This document shows, in pieces, positions 12,633-23,735 of a DNA stretch of 64,000 nucleotides. Position 1 is the stretch's first letter. Every line of letters starts with the position of its first letter. The stretch spans positions 690,137,702 through 690,201,701 of the forward strand of contig OX422208.1 of NCBI GenBank assembly GCA_949130495.1, read 5' to 3'. The stretch comes from Sambucus nigra. Its lineage: Eukaryota; Streptophyta; Magnoliopsida; Dipsacales; Adoxaceae. The notes beneath the pieces are model-generated. The model ran no database searches, was not told the DNA's origin, and saw only the letters and a program-made list of their open reading frames with translations. The position numbers and the translations under genes were made by a program.

Positions 12633-13240
12633 GGGGTGGAAGCGGTACGGGTTTTTATCGTACCGTACCGTTTTGGTCCGAAAAAAAATGGTCTTGGTTT
12701 CATATATTAAAATACCAGAAACCAGTTTTACCGAAACCGAAATTACCGCAAAAAAATTGGTTGGTTTTGGTTTTAATATTTAAAAAACCGATTTACCAAA
12801 ATTACCGTACCGAATTTACTGAAACCAGGAAAAATCGTACCGAAATTACCATACCGTACCAAATTTACCGAAACCAGAAAAAATCGTACCGAAATTACCG
12901 TACCGTGCCGAATTTACCAAATTTACCAAAACCAGAAAAAAAGTTGGTTTTGGTTTTGGTTTTGGTTTTAATATTTAAAAAAGTTGGTTGGTTTTGTTTT
13001 TGGTTTTTTTGTACTTTTAATGTTGTTTACCGAAACCAGAAACCAGAAAAAATCAGAATTTACCGAAACCATAAAAAATCGAAATTACCAAAAAAACCGA
13101 AATACCGGCCGGTTTGGTTTTGGTATTGATTTTGGTGTACCGAGCGGTAAACTAGTACGGTTTGATTTTACCATCTAGAGTTTGATTTTGCTATTAATAT
13201 TTACTATTTACCGATCAAACCGTACCGCTTACCCCCTCTT
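12633..13240. mobile_element. hAT-like MITE, TSD TATAACTA
   Basis: Flanked by the 8-bp duplication TATAACTA (12625-12632 and 13241-13248); copy A has the single site 'CTATAACTATGTC'. Inverted ends: GGGGTGGAAGCGGTACGG on the left, CCGTACCGCTTACCCCC on the right. An 8-bp TSD with TAGGGGTGG-type ends is the common plant hAT MITE pattern. The interior is a scramble of short repeated words on both strands (TTACCGAAACCAGAAA, ACCGTACCG, TTGGTTTTGG). The apparent 170-codon frame here is low-complexity and not a gene. Confidence 0.88.
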
Positions 13241-13557
13241 TATAACTATGTCCCTCTGTATCCTTATTCATGAATATTTAGCTCTGCAAAAAGTTAGTCC
13301 ATATAAATGAGTTTGGGTTTTTGTACAGTGGTGATATATAACAAGATATACTAAAAAATAAATGATACGATCAACTTTCGACACAGAGAGCATCTTTTAC
13401 TATTTGCCTAAGCAAGGTAGACTGATGGATTTGTACTAGAAAATTAAATTCATAATATTGTTTTGACTAAAAAAAATATAAGGTGCATATAATGTGTAGC
13501 TATCAACATAATGCTTTCAAAGAACAAAATATGCCAAAGCAGTTAAGTTAATGTTAC

Positions 13558-13606
13558 GAAGTACTTCTAAAAATGGGGGAAGAAATAAAAAAAAAAAAAA
13601 AAAAAA
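13558..13606 (+). mobile_element. 49-bp poly(A)-tailed insertion
   Basis: Copy A reads CAGTTAATGTTACAAAGCC. Copy B has GTTAATGTTAC (13547-13557), then about 29 bp plus a 20-base A run, then GTTAATATTAC (13607-13617). Long TSD and A tail indicate retroposition by LINE machinery of a very short template. Confidence 0.65.
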
Positions 13607-13915
13607 GTTAATATTACAAAGCCTTAATAGTACCATCTGTTCACATGGTGTATAAGAGCGTATGATGCATGACATTGATTTGCCTTGTGTGAGGCCCAAG
13701 AAGTGATTAAAAAACATACAATACTTGGACAGATAATAGATTTTATTAGCACAATACCATATCCCAACTGTGATAGTGTTGCGTACAAAGAAAGTTAGTG
13801 GGGCCCAAGAGACCTGACATACGAACGTTGTTTAAAAACCAAAGGGACAAAGCCAAGTAAATATGAATCAACCGGATAATAATGTGGAGCATAGTACAGG
13901 AATGCAATAACAATT

Positions 13916-14274
13916 TTTTTTTTTGGGTAGGCATGGAAAGAAAAGATTACAAGGAGACTACGTTACAAAGCGATAAGAGCCATAAAACATAACAAAAGTA
14001 CAGAAACAGCATAAGAGGAGAAAATCACCACCCAACTACATCGTAGGGGTGCTTTCTCTCTTAACTAAGGATTGGGATTCGATTTTCGTCTTGAGCATGG
14101 AGCAGCCTTAAATTTCTGGGCCAACTGTCCCACCCATCGAGGTGCCTACAAATCAGCGAAGGGATTAATCACTAAGTCGCTAGTGAATACCCTGGTATAA
14201 ACAAAAAAAAAAAAAAACTATATAGTAGGGGTAAGGATCCATCGCATGCCACTAGGGACCTCTTCAATTTCGAC
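13916..14274 (-). mobile_element. SINE-like retroposon, minus strand, 16-bp TSD
   Basis: Flanked by GAATGCAATAACAATT (13900-13915 and 14275-14290); copy A has the unduplicated site at about 3031. A T run at 13914-13924 is the A tail of a minus-strand insert. Read on the minus strand it has a CCTAGTGG phrase near its 5' end (A-box-like) and AAATCGAATCCC further in (B-box-like), but these are about 190 bp apart with an internal T run, so a Pol III promoter is not convincing. Could be a composite SINE or a 5'-truncated LINE tail. No coding potential. Confidence 0.65.
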
Positions 14275-14834
14275 GAATGCAATAACAATTGCAGAATATA
14301 AAATAACTTAGAATGGGCAAATGAATTTTATAAAAAGAATCTTTGCATGCGACCCGGTGAAAATTAATAATCATATTTCAACTAAGACAGAGAAATATAG
14401 GGTCTACACGCATGGTTCAAAAGGTATTGGTGCTGCCTTAAAGTACTAGGTGTGTTACATATGCAGTCTGATAATATACTATTGGTCAAGACATGTGAGA
14501 CTATAAAGAGATACACGTGTGGCTCAATTTATGATGTTCTTGTAAACCAAAACTGATTTTCGCGGGTCTAAAAAAAATGCAGTTCACCTGCTTTGATATA
14601 ACTAAACAACGCAGTTGACATGATCTTATGTAAAGGCTTCTAAAAATTTCTATTCGGTCAAGTCTAACAGCAATCTGTCACGTAGCTTTTTATATATCAG
14701 TTGTTTAAATATTCGTCCATAGCAGGTATAATAATGATATGGCCTAAAGCTTTGTGTGTTAGCTGATGTCATATGGTATATGCATCAAAATAAGTATATA
14801 TAGATAATAGAGTATATTTCTACCAACAAAAAAA

Positions 14835-14835
<1 letters not shown>

Positions 14836-14880
<45 letters not shown>
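14836..14880. repeat. (TA)n microsatellite
   Basis: Uninterrupted TA dinucleotides just after the end of copy B. Confidence 0.9.
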
Positions 14881-14883
<3 letters not shown>

Positions 14884-15413
14884 TGGTTCAAGGTAAATTA
14901 GACAGGAAGGAAGCTGACCATGTCTGTGCTTGCGACTACCGAGGTAAAATAGTTTTGATAACAGAGGAGGTGGGTGTGTCTTTGAGTGGTAGGATACGTT
15001 AGCTGATGGGTCTTCTCATAACCCAAAAGTTTCATTTAACTAAAAAAAATGCAGATGATCTTATTTTATTACGGGGCTCATTCTAATATAAGGCTCAAGG
15101 AGATTTCGAGAGCTCCCATTTGGTTTCTCTCAAAGGGACAAAATTATATATAATAATATATGTAAATTAACAGGTATAAGAAGTTTAGACATAAAAGAAA
15201 TTATAATATGTAACAAGCATACTAATAAAAACGAAAATAAACATAAAACAAAATATAACATATTAATAACTATTTATATAATTTCTTAAAAAAATTTGTT
15301 TGGAATCATCAAAATCAATATTTAATATTAAACTAAAATGTATATAAATTATAATTAAAATTGAATATTAATTAAATATTAATTAAAAATGCCTAATTAC
15401 ATTTTTGTTAACA
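14881..15413. repeat. Right arm of composite insertion, AT-rich, no gene
   Basis: Very AT-rich from 15130 onward; ends CATTTTTGTTAACA at the TSD. No similarity that I can see to the left arm (640-1448), so a second LTR is not demonstrated. No coding frame of note. Confidence 0.5.
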
Positions 15414-16647
15414 TGTATGACATACCAAGCGACTGGCTATCGAACGGAGGTTAGCGCGTTGTGGACGACCATATCTTGTGTGCTTTCGGGAGATTTTGAG
15501 TCGTACCACTAGAGCATAGAACCTCGGTACAGACTATCTGTAAGAACAATAGTGGTGACGGTCGTATGGTTGCGTAGGTATGTGCATACCCCATCGACCT
15601 CGGACTATGTTCCCCTTCAATATGTGTATATGTTTTATTGGTTCTTGAGATATTGAACATGTTGTCCTTTATGCGCGAGCGTTTGCAACTGAACTAGATA
15701 GTCGAGTATGGGCGCAGTATTGATATATATATTTGTATGTATACATAGAGAGATTTTATATATGTATACTAAGTTCCTATTCTGTGTTTCATGTTCGCTA
15801 CTTTATTAAAGTGTATACGTATTGGGTCACCAGTGGAGAATTAAGAATGATCTGAGAATGAGTTAAGACATCTTTAAACCTGTTCCTAAATAATGAAAAT
15901 ATATTGGCTCCGGGTTATTTAGATATTTTATCAGGCATAGGGGTTAAGCTACGTATAGTCAGGCAGAGTATCAAGACTAATATGGGTAGTTAGGCTCGCT
16001 AGGTGTGCACATTAGATGAGAGGTGAGCATCCCAAGTGAGTACGATAAATTAACATGAATAATATTGTGCTAATTAATCAATTTAAGCACTCTCTATATT
16101 TAAACTGTTTTCTACTCAGGCTCTGACCCATTTTTTCTGCAAATCTATTTTCTTATTTTATTATTTTAGGTGCTCAGCCACAGGGGCACCGGACTTAGGA
16201 GATTCCATTCATTTGTCGAGCTGTAGCTCAGTGTATTTCTCCTTATCTATTAGTCATTTATTTCAGTTGGACATGTCATCCCTCCTATTTTATAGTCAGA
16301 GATTTAGAGTTGTCTTATTCTATCATTAGACTTTGATTTCATGTTATTGGATTATTGTTTGGGATTTTGACTGGATGTGTTTACTCTTGTTCTTTATTTA
16401 AATTCAGTTACTTCTTTCCTTATTGCTATTGTGATGTATGGCGATGATTAACTATTTCACTTTATATATGTTGATTATTAACAAGATAAAATTTTGACAT
16501 CAACCTTTTTAATCATTAGGTGATTAGTTTTTATTAAATAAAAATTGATGACTTTCGACAATAATGCATAATTTGAACCAAATGGATATTCCGGTTTAAT
16601 TTTATACAGGACTGATCACCCATTATTTAATTAGGCAGGGTATCGTA
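15414..16647 (+). repeat. Del/Tekay 5' LTR, 3' segment
   Basis: Matches 39955-41267 from TGTATGACATACC onward. Ends at GGGTATCGTA, which aligns with GGGTGTCACA at the end of the 3' LTR; the terminal CA has decayed. The PBS follows after two bases. Confidence 0.93.
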
Positions 16648-16649
16648 GG

Positions 16650-16661
16650 TGGTATCAGAGC
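16650..16661 (+). other. Primer-binding site, initiator-Met tRNA type (Del element)
   Basis: TGGTATCAGAGC directly after the 5' LTR; this is the standard plant initiator tRNA-Met PBS that primes minus-strand cDNA synthesis. Confidence 0.95.
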
Positions 16662-16829
16662 ATCAGGTTCTAGTGTCCTTAGGATCTATACGGCTGATTA
16701 TGTTTTTGTGTCACGTCCTTTGATATAGAGCCCTATATTTTAGGATTGTTGTACTCTTTATGCATTTTACGATCTTCAGCTACTTTGAGATAATAACTAT
16801 AGACTTATGAAACTTTTATCTCCTTTCAT

Positions 16830-18060
16830 ATGCCTCCTCGATGTGCACAAAGAGTTCCTAGAGATGCCCAACTTGAGCCTCAGCCTGCACTAGCTCAGGG
16901 TGTGATGAATGCCACTGAAGTTGCCTCCATTGTAACTCAGGCGACAAATTCGGCATTGGCAGTTGTGCAACAGGATCCACCTCAGGCACCGGTGGTGGCT
17001 CCAGTTCAGACCCAGGCCTTCCCATCTTCTTGGGAACGTGTTAGGGACGCCTTCCAGAAGGCGCATCCTCCGGAGTTTATAAGGTGCTCCGATGTAGTAG
17101 TAGCGAGACAATGGAAGAAGGACCTCCAGAGGCATTTGAGGATGAATGAGTGCATGGAGGTGCAGAGTCAAATACTAGCCACGTTCAAGTTAGTGGAAGT
17201 AGCATTGTAGTGGTGGGAGTCAATTACCACCACTGAGGAGAGAGACACACTCACTATTCGAGACTTTTAGGTGCGATTCGATCGAAAATATTTCCCCTCG
17301 GCCGTCCAGACAGAGATGAGATAGGAATTGGTGGACTTGAAACAGGAGGGAAAGACCGTGGTGGAATATGAGGTAGATTTTATTAGCCTTCTAAACATTG
17401 TCCCAGATAAGATCTCGACTAAGGAGAAGAAGATTCAGCATCTTGTGGATGGGTTGACATGGAGGATCCGCCATCATTTGATAGGCAATCTCTCTTTGGT
17501 CACCTATTCGAACATGGTTAATGCAGTACTACTCCACTGCCAGGGCCACAGTCCAGCCAGCAGAGCAGGAAAGGGGGGAATGGTGTCAGTGGGGCACAGA
17601 CAGTTCAGGTCAGCATAGACATAGTGATCAGGGTTCCAGCAGGGGGATCCTAAGAGGTTCAGGTTAGGAGATTTTAGACATGGACAGGGAGGCTTTAGAC
17701 ATGGCCAACAGGGTTAGTGCAGCCATTAGGGTTAGCAGCAGGTTAAGCACGACCAACATGGCCAAGGGAGGGGTGGTAATGGCCATCAGGGCTAGGGATA
17801 ACAAGGATAGAGGGGAGGACCCTTCCCAGGGAGATATTTCACTTGTGGTAACATTGGCCACAAATTTCAGGACTTTCCTCAAAAGGGTAGAGGCCAGCAG
17901 CCGCAAGGTGCTCATTGAGAGCCCCAGAGACCGTTATTTCTCACAGCTCTCCAAGCACACCCACAAATACCAGCACTGCCACCCATTCCAGTTATCCCAG
18001 TTCAGCAGGGGAAACTTCAGTATGGATGAGTCTACAATCTTCACCAGGCCATAGTCTCAT
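16830..18060 (+). pseudogene. Del/Tekay gag (capsid/nucleocapsid), broken
   Basis: ATG at 16830 (MPPRCAQRVPRD) after a ~170-bp leader. A retrotransposon gag domain is visible: SSWERVRDAFQKAHPPEF, then a TAG at about 17208, then WWESITTTEERDT, and EMR-stop-ELVDLKQEGKTVVEYEVDF (17312-17380). The second open stretch ends in the capsid C-terminal region (LTWRIRHHLIGNL). A nucleocapsid zinc knuckle is recognisable near 17838-17885, but its first and last Cys are replaced by Tyr and Phe (RYFTCGNIGHKFQDFP). At least three stops plus frame changes. Gag normally forms the particle in which reverse transcription takes place. Confidence 0.85.
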
Positions 18061-18097
18061 CGGACCCACCCGCAATTGAGGGTATATTTTCTATCTA

Positions 18098-18160
18098 GGG
18101 GACTTTGGGGCGCATTTTATTTGACACAGGATCCACACACTGTTTTATTTCCATGGGGTT
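18098..18160 (+). pseudogene. Del/Tekay aspartic protease, N-terminal piece
   Basis: Reads ILFDTGSTHCFISMG with the catalytic DTGS at 18123-18134. Cut by the Tat-1 insertion at 18160; the last five bases (GGGTT) are duplicated at 35002, where the protease resumes. Confidence 0.9.
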
Positions 18161-18940
18161 TGATGATACGAGAAATCGTCCATAAGGCATTCTCATACTA
18201 GCAAGTCAACAGTAAAGTGTGTAATAAGTAAGTAAAGCGAGTAAATAGATAGGAGACAAGGTATAGAGTGGTTCAGCCTCTAAAATAGGCCTACATCGAC
18301 TTTGTTGCTCCGTTCTCATTATATGCATTGCATTGTACAATATAATCGTGCCTAAAGAGGCGTACAAGTATGAGAATAAATGAGAGTACATGACAGTATT
18401 GAGGATTCCGGTGTGACGAAGGGGTAGCTGCGATGTGGATGAACAGTCCTCCAACTGTGCGCTGATGTTGTGTAGAGAGAGTCGGTATTTTAGAACCTGC
18501 CCCGGGTGTGTGTGGAATCCATCCCCCCTTATTTCGAGGTGTGGTCCTCTATTTATAAGAGGTATGTGTGTTGTGTCACGTGACCTAAGCACGTGACATA
18601 TATCAAGTCTGGAGTAGTTGCGAATGCGGGGAATGCGCCCTGTAAGGCAAGCATTGTGTTGTATCCTATGGCGCTGGAGGCAGAGTTACCGCGCACTGTA
18701 CCGAGTAGTGCCTCGGCTTCTTATTGGGGAATAATTACTACGTGTCGTGCCCTATAATAGACAGGGCCGCACCCTGTGCTTGACATCTCTGTGGCGTCTT
18801 GATGGGGGCCGCGCCCTTTGATGAGGAGGGATGCGCCCTATGTTCTGCAGGGCCGCACCCTGTATACTGTAGACCCGTGGCATCTCAGCATTTGTATTAT
18901 AGAATACTATTCGCGGCAGGGCGTTATATTTGTACTATCA
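18161..18940 (-). repeat. Tat-1 3' LTR (element on minus strand)
   Basis: Direct repeat of 34223-35001 with a few percent difference by eye. Contains a minus-strand TATAAATAG at 18549-18557 and a series of CCGCRCCCT-like words at 18630-18870. Confidence 0.95.
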
Positions 18941-20068
18941 ATAAGCCCACAAGCCGTGGTGGCAAGAGAATTCAATTGGGGCCGCAGTTTAGACCAGTAT
19001 GTTGGGGTGCCGCGGTTCTACCAGAGCGACGATTCGTCTTCCGCACACTCTTATATAAATTGTTTCTGGCCGTGGACTTCATTATGTTTCCAAAAACTTT
19101 GAGAGCAAATTGCAAGTGAATTATGTTCTTCCTCTCTTGCTTATTCTGGCGACCCTCCGAGGCTGCGTGTGGTGGTGCTAGGTGGTTTGAAGCTGAGCAT
19201 TCCTGACTTCTTCATCTTCACGGTAACTTTTTCGATCAATAATCTTTTTAATCAACTTCGTAGCTTATATTTCTTCAATAATCAAACACACAGGCTTCTT
19301 CATTGCTTGATAGGATTTTAGGGTTTTAATTGAACTGCCATCCCCCTAGAATCAAACACACATACGATAAAATAATTGTTTGAATCCATCTTCGTATGCT
19401 GAATCCCATGTTGAATCCCATGAAATCATATAATGGTTCTTACTATTCATGATGTTCTTGAAGTTCTTGATATAAATTATTCATATTCTGGGTGTTGGAT
19501 CTTAAAAACGGCTAAATAATAGATACTTAACTGTTTGAGAGAGAGGTCGCGGCATGATAAGAATTGATAATCCATTCTCCTAACTTGTCCTTATTTGCAT
19601 CGTACCGTGCCAAATGGCCGTGGTCCCTTAAATTCTGGGATTTATCATCCGCGGCACTTTGATGCATATCCACGTATTCTGCTGCGGCGGTGGAGTCTTT
19701 TAAGGCTCTGAATCACCACCCTTGTAGTTTCGAACACCTTTCAAACATTCATGAACCAAATACACATCCATGTTAAATAACTGTAATTGTTACTAGAATC
19801 TCTTGATTTGGCTTTTAGCAAATTTAGGATGGCCGTGGCCAAGAATCTCTTAAACCAATTTGAGTCTATATCGGCGGTAGTATATGTTCCCCTGCTGATA
19901 AAGTGGGTGGCTGTGTCTAGTAGGGCCAGAAGACGACCCCTTAGGGAAATAATTCCATAAAAATTCTCTTATAAATAATATTTTCGCGGCTTCTTGAAGT
20001 CTTTTCCAAACCATAATGGCTGCGACGCCTAACTGCGAACTCTGCTTTTCAGGTACTGTTGCAACCAT
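18941..20068 (+). promoter_or_regulatory. Promoter, 5' UTR and leader intron of the Tat-1 antisense gene
   Basis: A TATATAAA at 19052-19059 lies in otherwise GC-containing sequence; transcription on the + strand would begin about 30 bp downstream. A splice donor-like GGTAAC near 19221 and a TTTTCAG acceptor at about 20046-20052 bracket an AT-rich, T-rich stretch, so the leader would be spliced just upstream of the ATG at 20069. This arrangement is inferred from sequence only. Confidence 0.5.
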
Positions 20069-22563
20069 ATGAGCTTTGACCCAAACGAGTTCCTGAAAGG
20101 CTTTAGGGCAAAGAGCTTTGGGACCTCTCCTCCTGAACTCACTTTCGTGCCCCCTCTAAGATCAATAGAGCCTTGTAAACTAAAGGATTGCCCAAACTGC
20201 TTGATAATAGACTCAGACTCTGCGGGCTCTGCGTCTGAGAAGTATTTTCAAGCCACGCAGATGGAAGAAGAAGCCAACTCAAGTAATCATCCAATGGGTG
20301 CAGGAGATGATGCCGCGAAAGTTAGAGATAACCCAGCTGGCATCGAGGAGGGCTGAGAGACCCTTAACTGCACTTGATACCTGCAGCGCCATGACCCAAT
20401 ACTGGGTTGAGCAGGTGGCTCAGGCCTTCGAATTTCCAGAAAATTTGATGTGCTCGGCACCTTTCGCGATCAAAGACCTTGTACGGTTCTGGCCGATGGA
20501 GTTTTCTTCCCACTCCATGCCTTTATTTACGGGCTGCGGCTGCCTGTTCCTGTTCCCATCCGCCGCCTTTTTCAGACAATGAAACTTATCCCAGCCTAGT
20601 TAGATCCTAATGGCTGGAGAGCCATTCTTGCCGCGGTTGTCCTTTGGGAGAACCTATTCAAAAAGGACATCACTCCCATAGAATTCTTTCACTTCTACCG
20701 CCCAAAGGAGAACTCAGTGAAGTTCGCGGGTTACTACTACTTCTCTGTCCGCGGCAGGGACGAGACCCTTTATACTGGGAGGCCGACTAGTGTGAAGAAC
20801 TGGAAGGGGAAATATTTTTACATCTCCGACGAAGACTGGGAGATTCACCCCGAAGAGAATGAGAGAGAAAGGTCATATATAATGTCGCGGCAATGGGGGT
20901 CTCCCTCTAAATTAGGTAGTAAGACTATAGTTGCGTCCTTTCTTCATATTTTATATGTTAACTTACACTAACCTTTAAGTTGTCTTTTATACAGTTCTTG
21001 ACAATTTGCATTTGAACAAGCGGCAGGAGAAGAGAGTAGCTGAGGTCGCGGTAGTTCCAGCTAATCATAAAAAGTTCAGCACACTCGCCACATCAGCGAC
21101 CATATTCGAAGCATGGTTTTTTCCAAACAAGTGTATTCCTCAACAGATGGCCTCGGAAGGTAATCTCCTGATCGTCATAACTTTACTGTTCTGTAATTTA
21201 TGCTCCTAAATTCCATTTCCAATATCTGTAGTTGCTTTTTCAGGTGAGGAAGTTGACAAGGAATTGTTGGCCGCGTAATTGGAGGAAATGGACGAGGACG
21301 CAGTCGTCCTAAATAACACTGCGCGAAGCAGAAAGAGAAAAAGGTCCAAAGACAAGGCACCTGCCGCGGCTTTGTCAAACAATTTGGAAACACCGGCCTC
21401 GGACCCGACTCCTGCCGTAGAGAATACTGATGTAGCCGCCCATCCAATATCTGCATTTGATGGCGATATTGGGGCCAACCTGGCCACGGCAGGTTTGATG
21501 ATTGATGATGTCCTTTTAGATACAACTTCTCCTCCGCCGCCACCTGTTGTTGCAGTAAATGCAAATATGGCACCTCCTCAGTTTCACGGTGGAGCTGGTC
21601 CCGACGGTAGACCGCGGCCCCAATTGAGACAGCTTAACCCAGAGTCTTCGTGGGACACTACCGCAAAGGCTGCATGAAGAATGAAAAGAATTCTTGATGC
21701 CGCAGACCTGGACAGGCTGGTGGAGGCAGACCACGACGACTTGGAGGATTGTGGTCTCCATAGTCTTCTGAGGGTAAGTGCTATCATTTAATTTTGCCAC
21801 CAACTTTTTGCATCTCATAATTTGCTTCTAACTTGTTTTATTTCACGCCGCGGATGTCATGGTGGCCCAGAAGAGGAAGTATGAGGCCCTTTATAAATTA
21901 AAAGAGGCCGAGAAGAGGGTTCACGCCGCGGACCTTGAGACTGCTCAAACAACATCATTTGAGGCCGAGAAATAGTCCTCTACCGCGGCTCTTTAGGCGG
22001 CTCAAATGAACTTGGAAGCAGCAAACAAGGCCAGGGGGAGGCGAAAGAGAATTTCAAACAGACCGCGGACTCCCTTAAAACCTCCCAGGCCCAGACTGCC
22101 GAAGCTTCCCGTGTTGTAGAGATTTCGAGCAGCAAGCTTGCCCTCCTTAAAAATAAGTATGAAGAGATGGAAGCTAAGTCCGCTCAAGAGTCCATAGACC
22201 ATGCCGCGGTAATAAAAAAGATGGAGGCTGATCATGTCGATGCTCTTCAACTGGCCATAGATCACTCCATGGAGTCATTAAAAGGCTCCAAGGACTTCTT
22301 CTTCATTAACAACAGGGCCTTTCCTCTGCGGCTATCAGGAGCTTCGACAGAGATTTATAAAAAACTTCCCTGAGGCCAAGAATTCGGTTCTTGCTTGGAA
22401 ACTCAGTGATGTTAAGCATCAATAATGCATCGCTAAGCTTAAGGCCGCGACCGAAGAGAAAGCGAGGCTGAGGGCTGAAGCAAAAGCGGCGACCACGGAT
22501 GGAGAAACTGAGACAGCCGCAGACGGTGAGGAGGCTGATGAGAATGATGACGCAACTTCTTGA
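20069..22563 (+). pseudogene. Antisense extra ORF of Tat-1, 'gypsy-type transposase' (Transposase_28-like) with coiled-coil tail
   Basis: Runs opposite to the element. From the ATG at 20069 (MSFDPNEFLKGF), with frame breaks near 20355-20650, it gives HAFIYGLRLPVPV, LDPNGWRAILAAVVLWENL, EFFHFYRPKENSVKF and GRPTSVKNWKGKYFYI, the signature of the Pfam 'putative gypsy type transposon' family. Introns are likely at about 20905-20995, 21160-21243 and 21773-21850 (GT...AG borders, frame resumes). The middle exon is Pro/Ala-rich with a basic patch (RSRKRKRSKDK). The last part is a charged helical, probably coiled-coil region (QKRKYEALYKLKEAEKRV) ending ENDDATS-stop. Several stops interrupt it. Such antisense ORFs between pol and the 3' LTR are known in plant Tat-lineage elements; function unknown. 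Confidence 0.75.
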
Positions 22564-23398
22564 ACATGTATTCAATTTCTTATCATTAATACAGGGCTGC
22601 GTCCCTCCTTCTACTTTATTTCTGTTATGACTGCGGCCTACTTTTCTATAAATTGTTAATATCAAGGTTACGGCCATGTTTGATTACTTGCAACTCGTTG
22701 TTCTATTACTTCGCTTGCTTTAATGAATGGTTGAACGTAACTGTTTTTCATATTTGAAAATGCATTCTTGATTGGATGAACATAATATTTTCAGTTCGCG
22801 AATAACATGTGATTCCTTCCAAAGGATGATTATTTGTTATGCCCGCGTCCACATTAATAGTTCTACGGCACCTTCAGAAGTATAGGCCATAGGCTGCGCT
22901 ATTTCATAAGGCTGTTGTATATGGGCCGTGACTCTTTTTCTATTTTCCACGAATGCAGATTCTGAATAAGGTCGCGTCCTCTAAATGACTTCACTTGATG
23001 GTCGCAGGCGTACTTGCAAGGTCGTGGCACTCTGAGTACATGGGTCTTCACCGACTGCTTTCATTGCATTTGGTTGCCCAAACTGCTTAACTGTTGTCAT
23101 CCCATAACCAATATGGAACATGTAGAGAAGGCCTTTCTTCTAGTGCTTCAATTGCCAAATCACCGTGCCAGAGAAGAACGACTTTTAGGGATGTTATACC
23201 TTTTCTATTTTTCCCAGTCTTGATACAATTGATCCTCTTCTATTGTGGTATTTGACCTTGTAGCTTTCTCATACTTCAGGATGCCAGTGCCTCAGCACTT
23301 TCATGAATGAATGGCTCCTAGAGACCTGCAACCATATCGGTGGGCTGCGACACATTTTTGGCCATTTCATTCGAACAATATGCCTCTGTAGACATATA
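22564..23398. other. Tat-1 spacer between antisense gene and tandem repeats
   Basis: No gene seen. Mixed AT-rich sequence with scattered TCGCG/CCGCG words (GTTCGCGAATAAC at 22796, GGTCGCGTCC at 22971). Probably the 3' UTR of the antisense gene. Confidence 0.5.
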
Positions 23399-23735
23399 TC
23401 ATATTTTCAAGCCTTCCCTGGCTGGGTTATGTTATTAAGCCACCCACAGCTATCAGATAGGATATTTTTAAGCCTCCACAGCCTAGGTTATGTTATTAAG
23501 CCACCCACAGCTAATATACGGGATACTATCAAGCCTCCTCAGGCTGGGTTATGTTATCAAGCCACCCACAGCTATCAGATAGGATATTTTCAAGCCTCCT
23601 CAGGCTGGGTTATGCTATCAAGCCACCCACAACTATCATATAGGATATTTTCAAGCCTCTTAAGGTTGGGTTATGTTATTAAGCCACCCACAGCTAATAT
23701 ACGGGATACTATCAAGCCTCCCCAAGCTGGGTTAT
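23399..23735. repeat. Tat-1 61-bp tandem repeat array, left part
   Basis: Units read GCTGGGTTATGTTATYAAGC, CACCCACAGCT, then one of two variants, ATCAGATAGGATATT or AATATACGGGATACTAT, then CAAGCCTCCCCAG. The two variants tend to alternate, giving a higher-order dimer of about 120 bp. About five and a half units before the Athila-type insertion; the array continues at 31974. Frames run through it but the unit is not a multiple of three, so it is not a protein repeat. Confidence 0.92.

Larger units (their letters stand above)
12354..14810 (+). repeat. Long direct repeat, copy B (split by hAT MITE, poly(A) insert and SINE-like insert)
   Basis: Counterpart of copy A, to the right of the FAR1-like relic and in the same orientation. 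Segments 12354-12632, 13249-13557, 13618-13915 and 14291-14810 match copy A in order. The three insertions are absent from copy A. Just before it, 'CTTGATCATATTCTCATT' (12335-12352) repeats a phrase found about 50 bp inside the copy, which looks like filler DNA at a duplication junction. Confidence 0.8.

Noticed and set aside
12617..13129. 170-codon + strand frame in the hAT MITE
   Set aside because: Composed only of the MITE's repeated words (Lys/Pro/Asn-rich low complexity); no domain.
16650..16661. tRNA gene signals near LTRs (also 30358 and 55016)
   Set aside because: Only 12-20 bases complementary to tRNA 3' ends are present, placed as primer-binding sites; no cloverleaf.
23399..23735. 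Regularly spaced repeats reminiscent of a CRISPR array
   Set aside because: Units are contiguous with no unique spacers, the context is a plant retrotransposon, and the array resumes after an inserted element.
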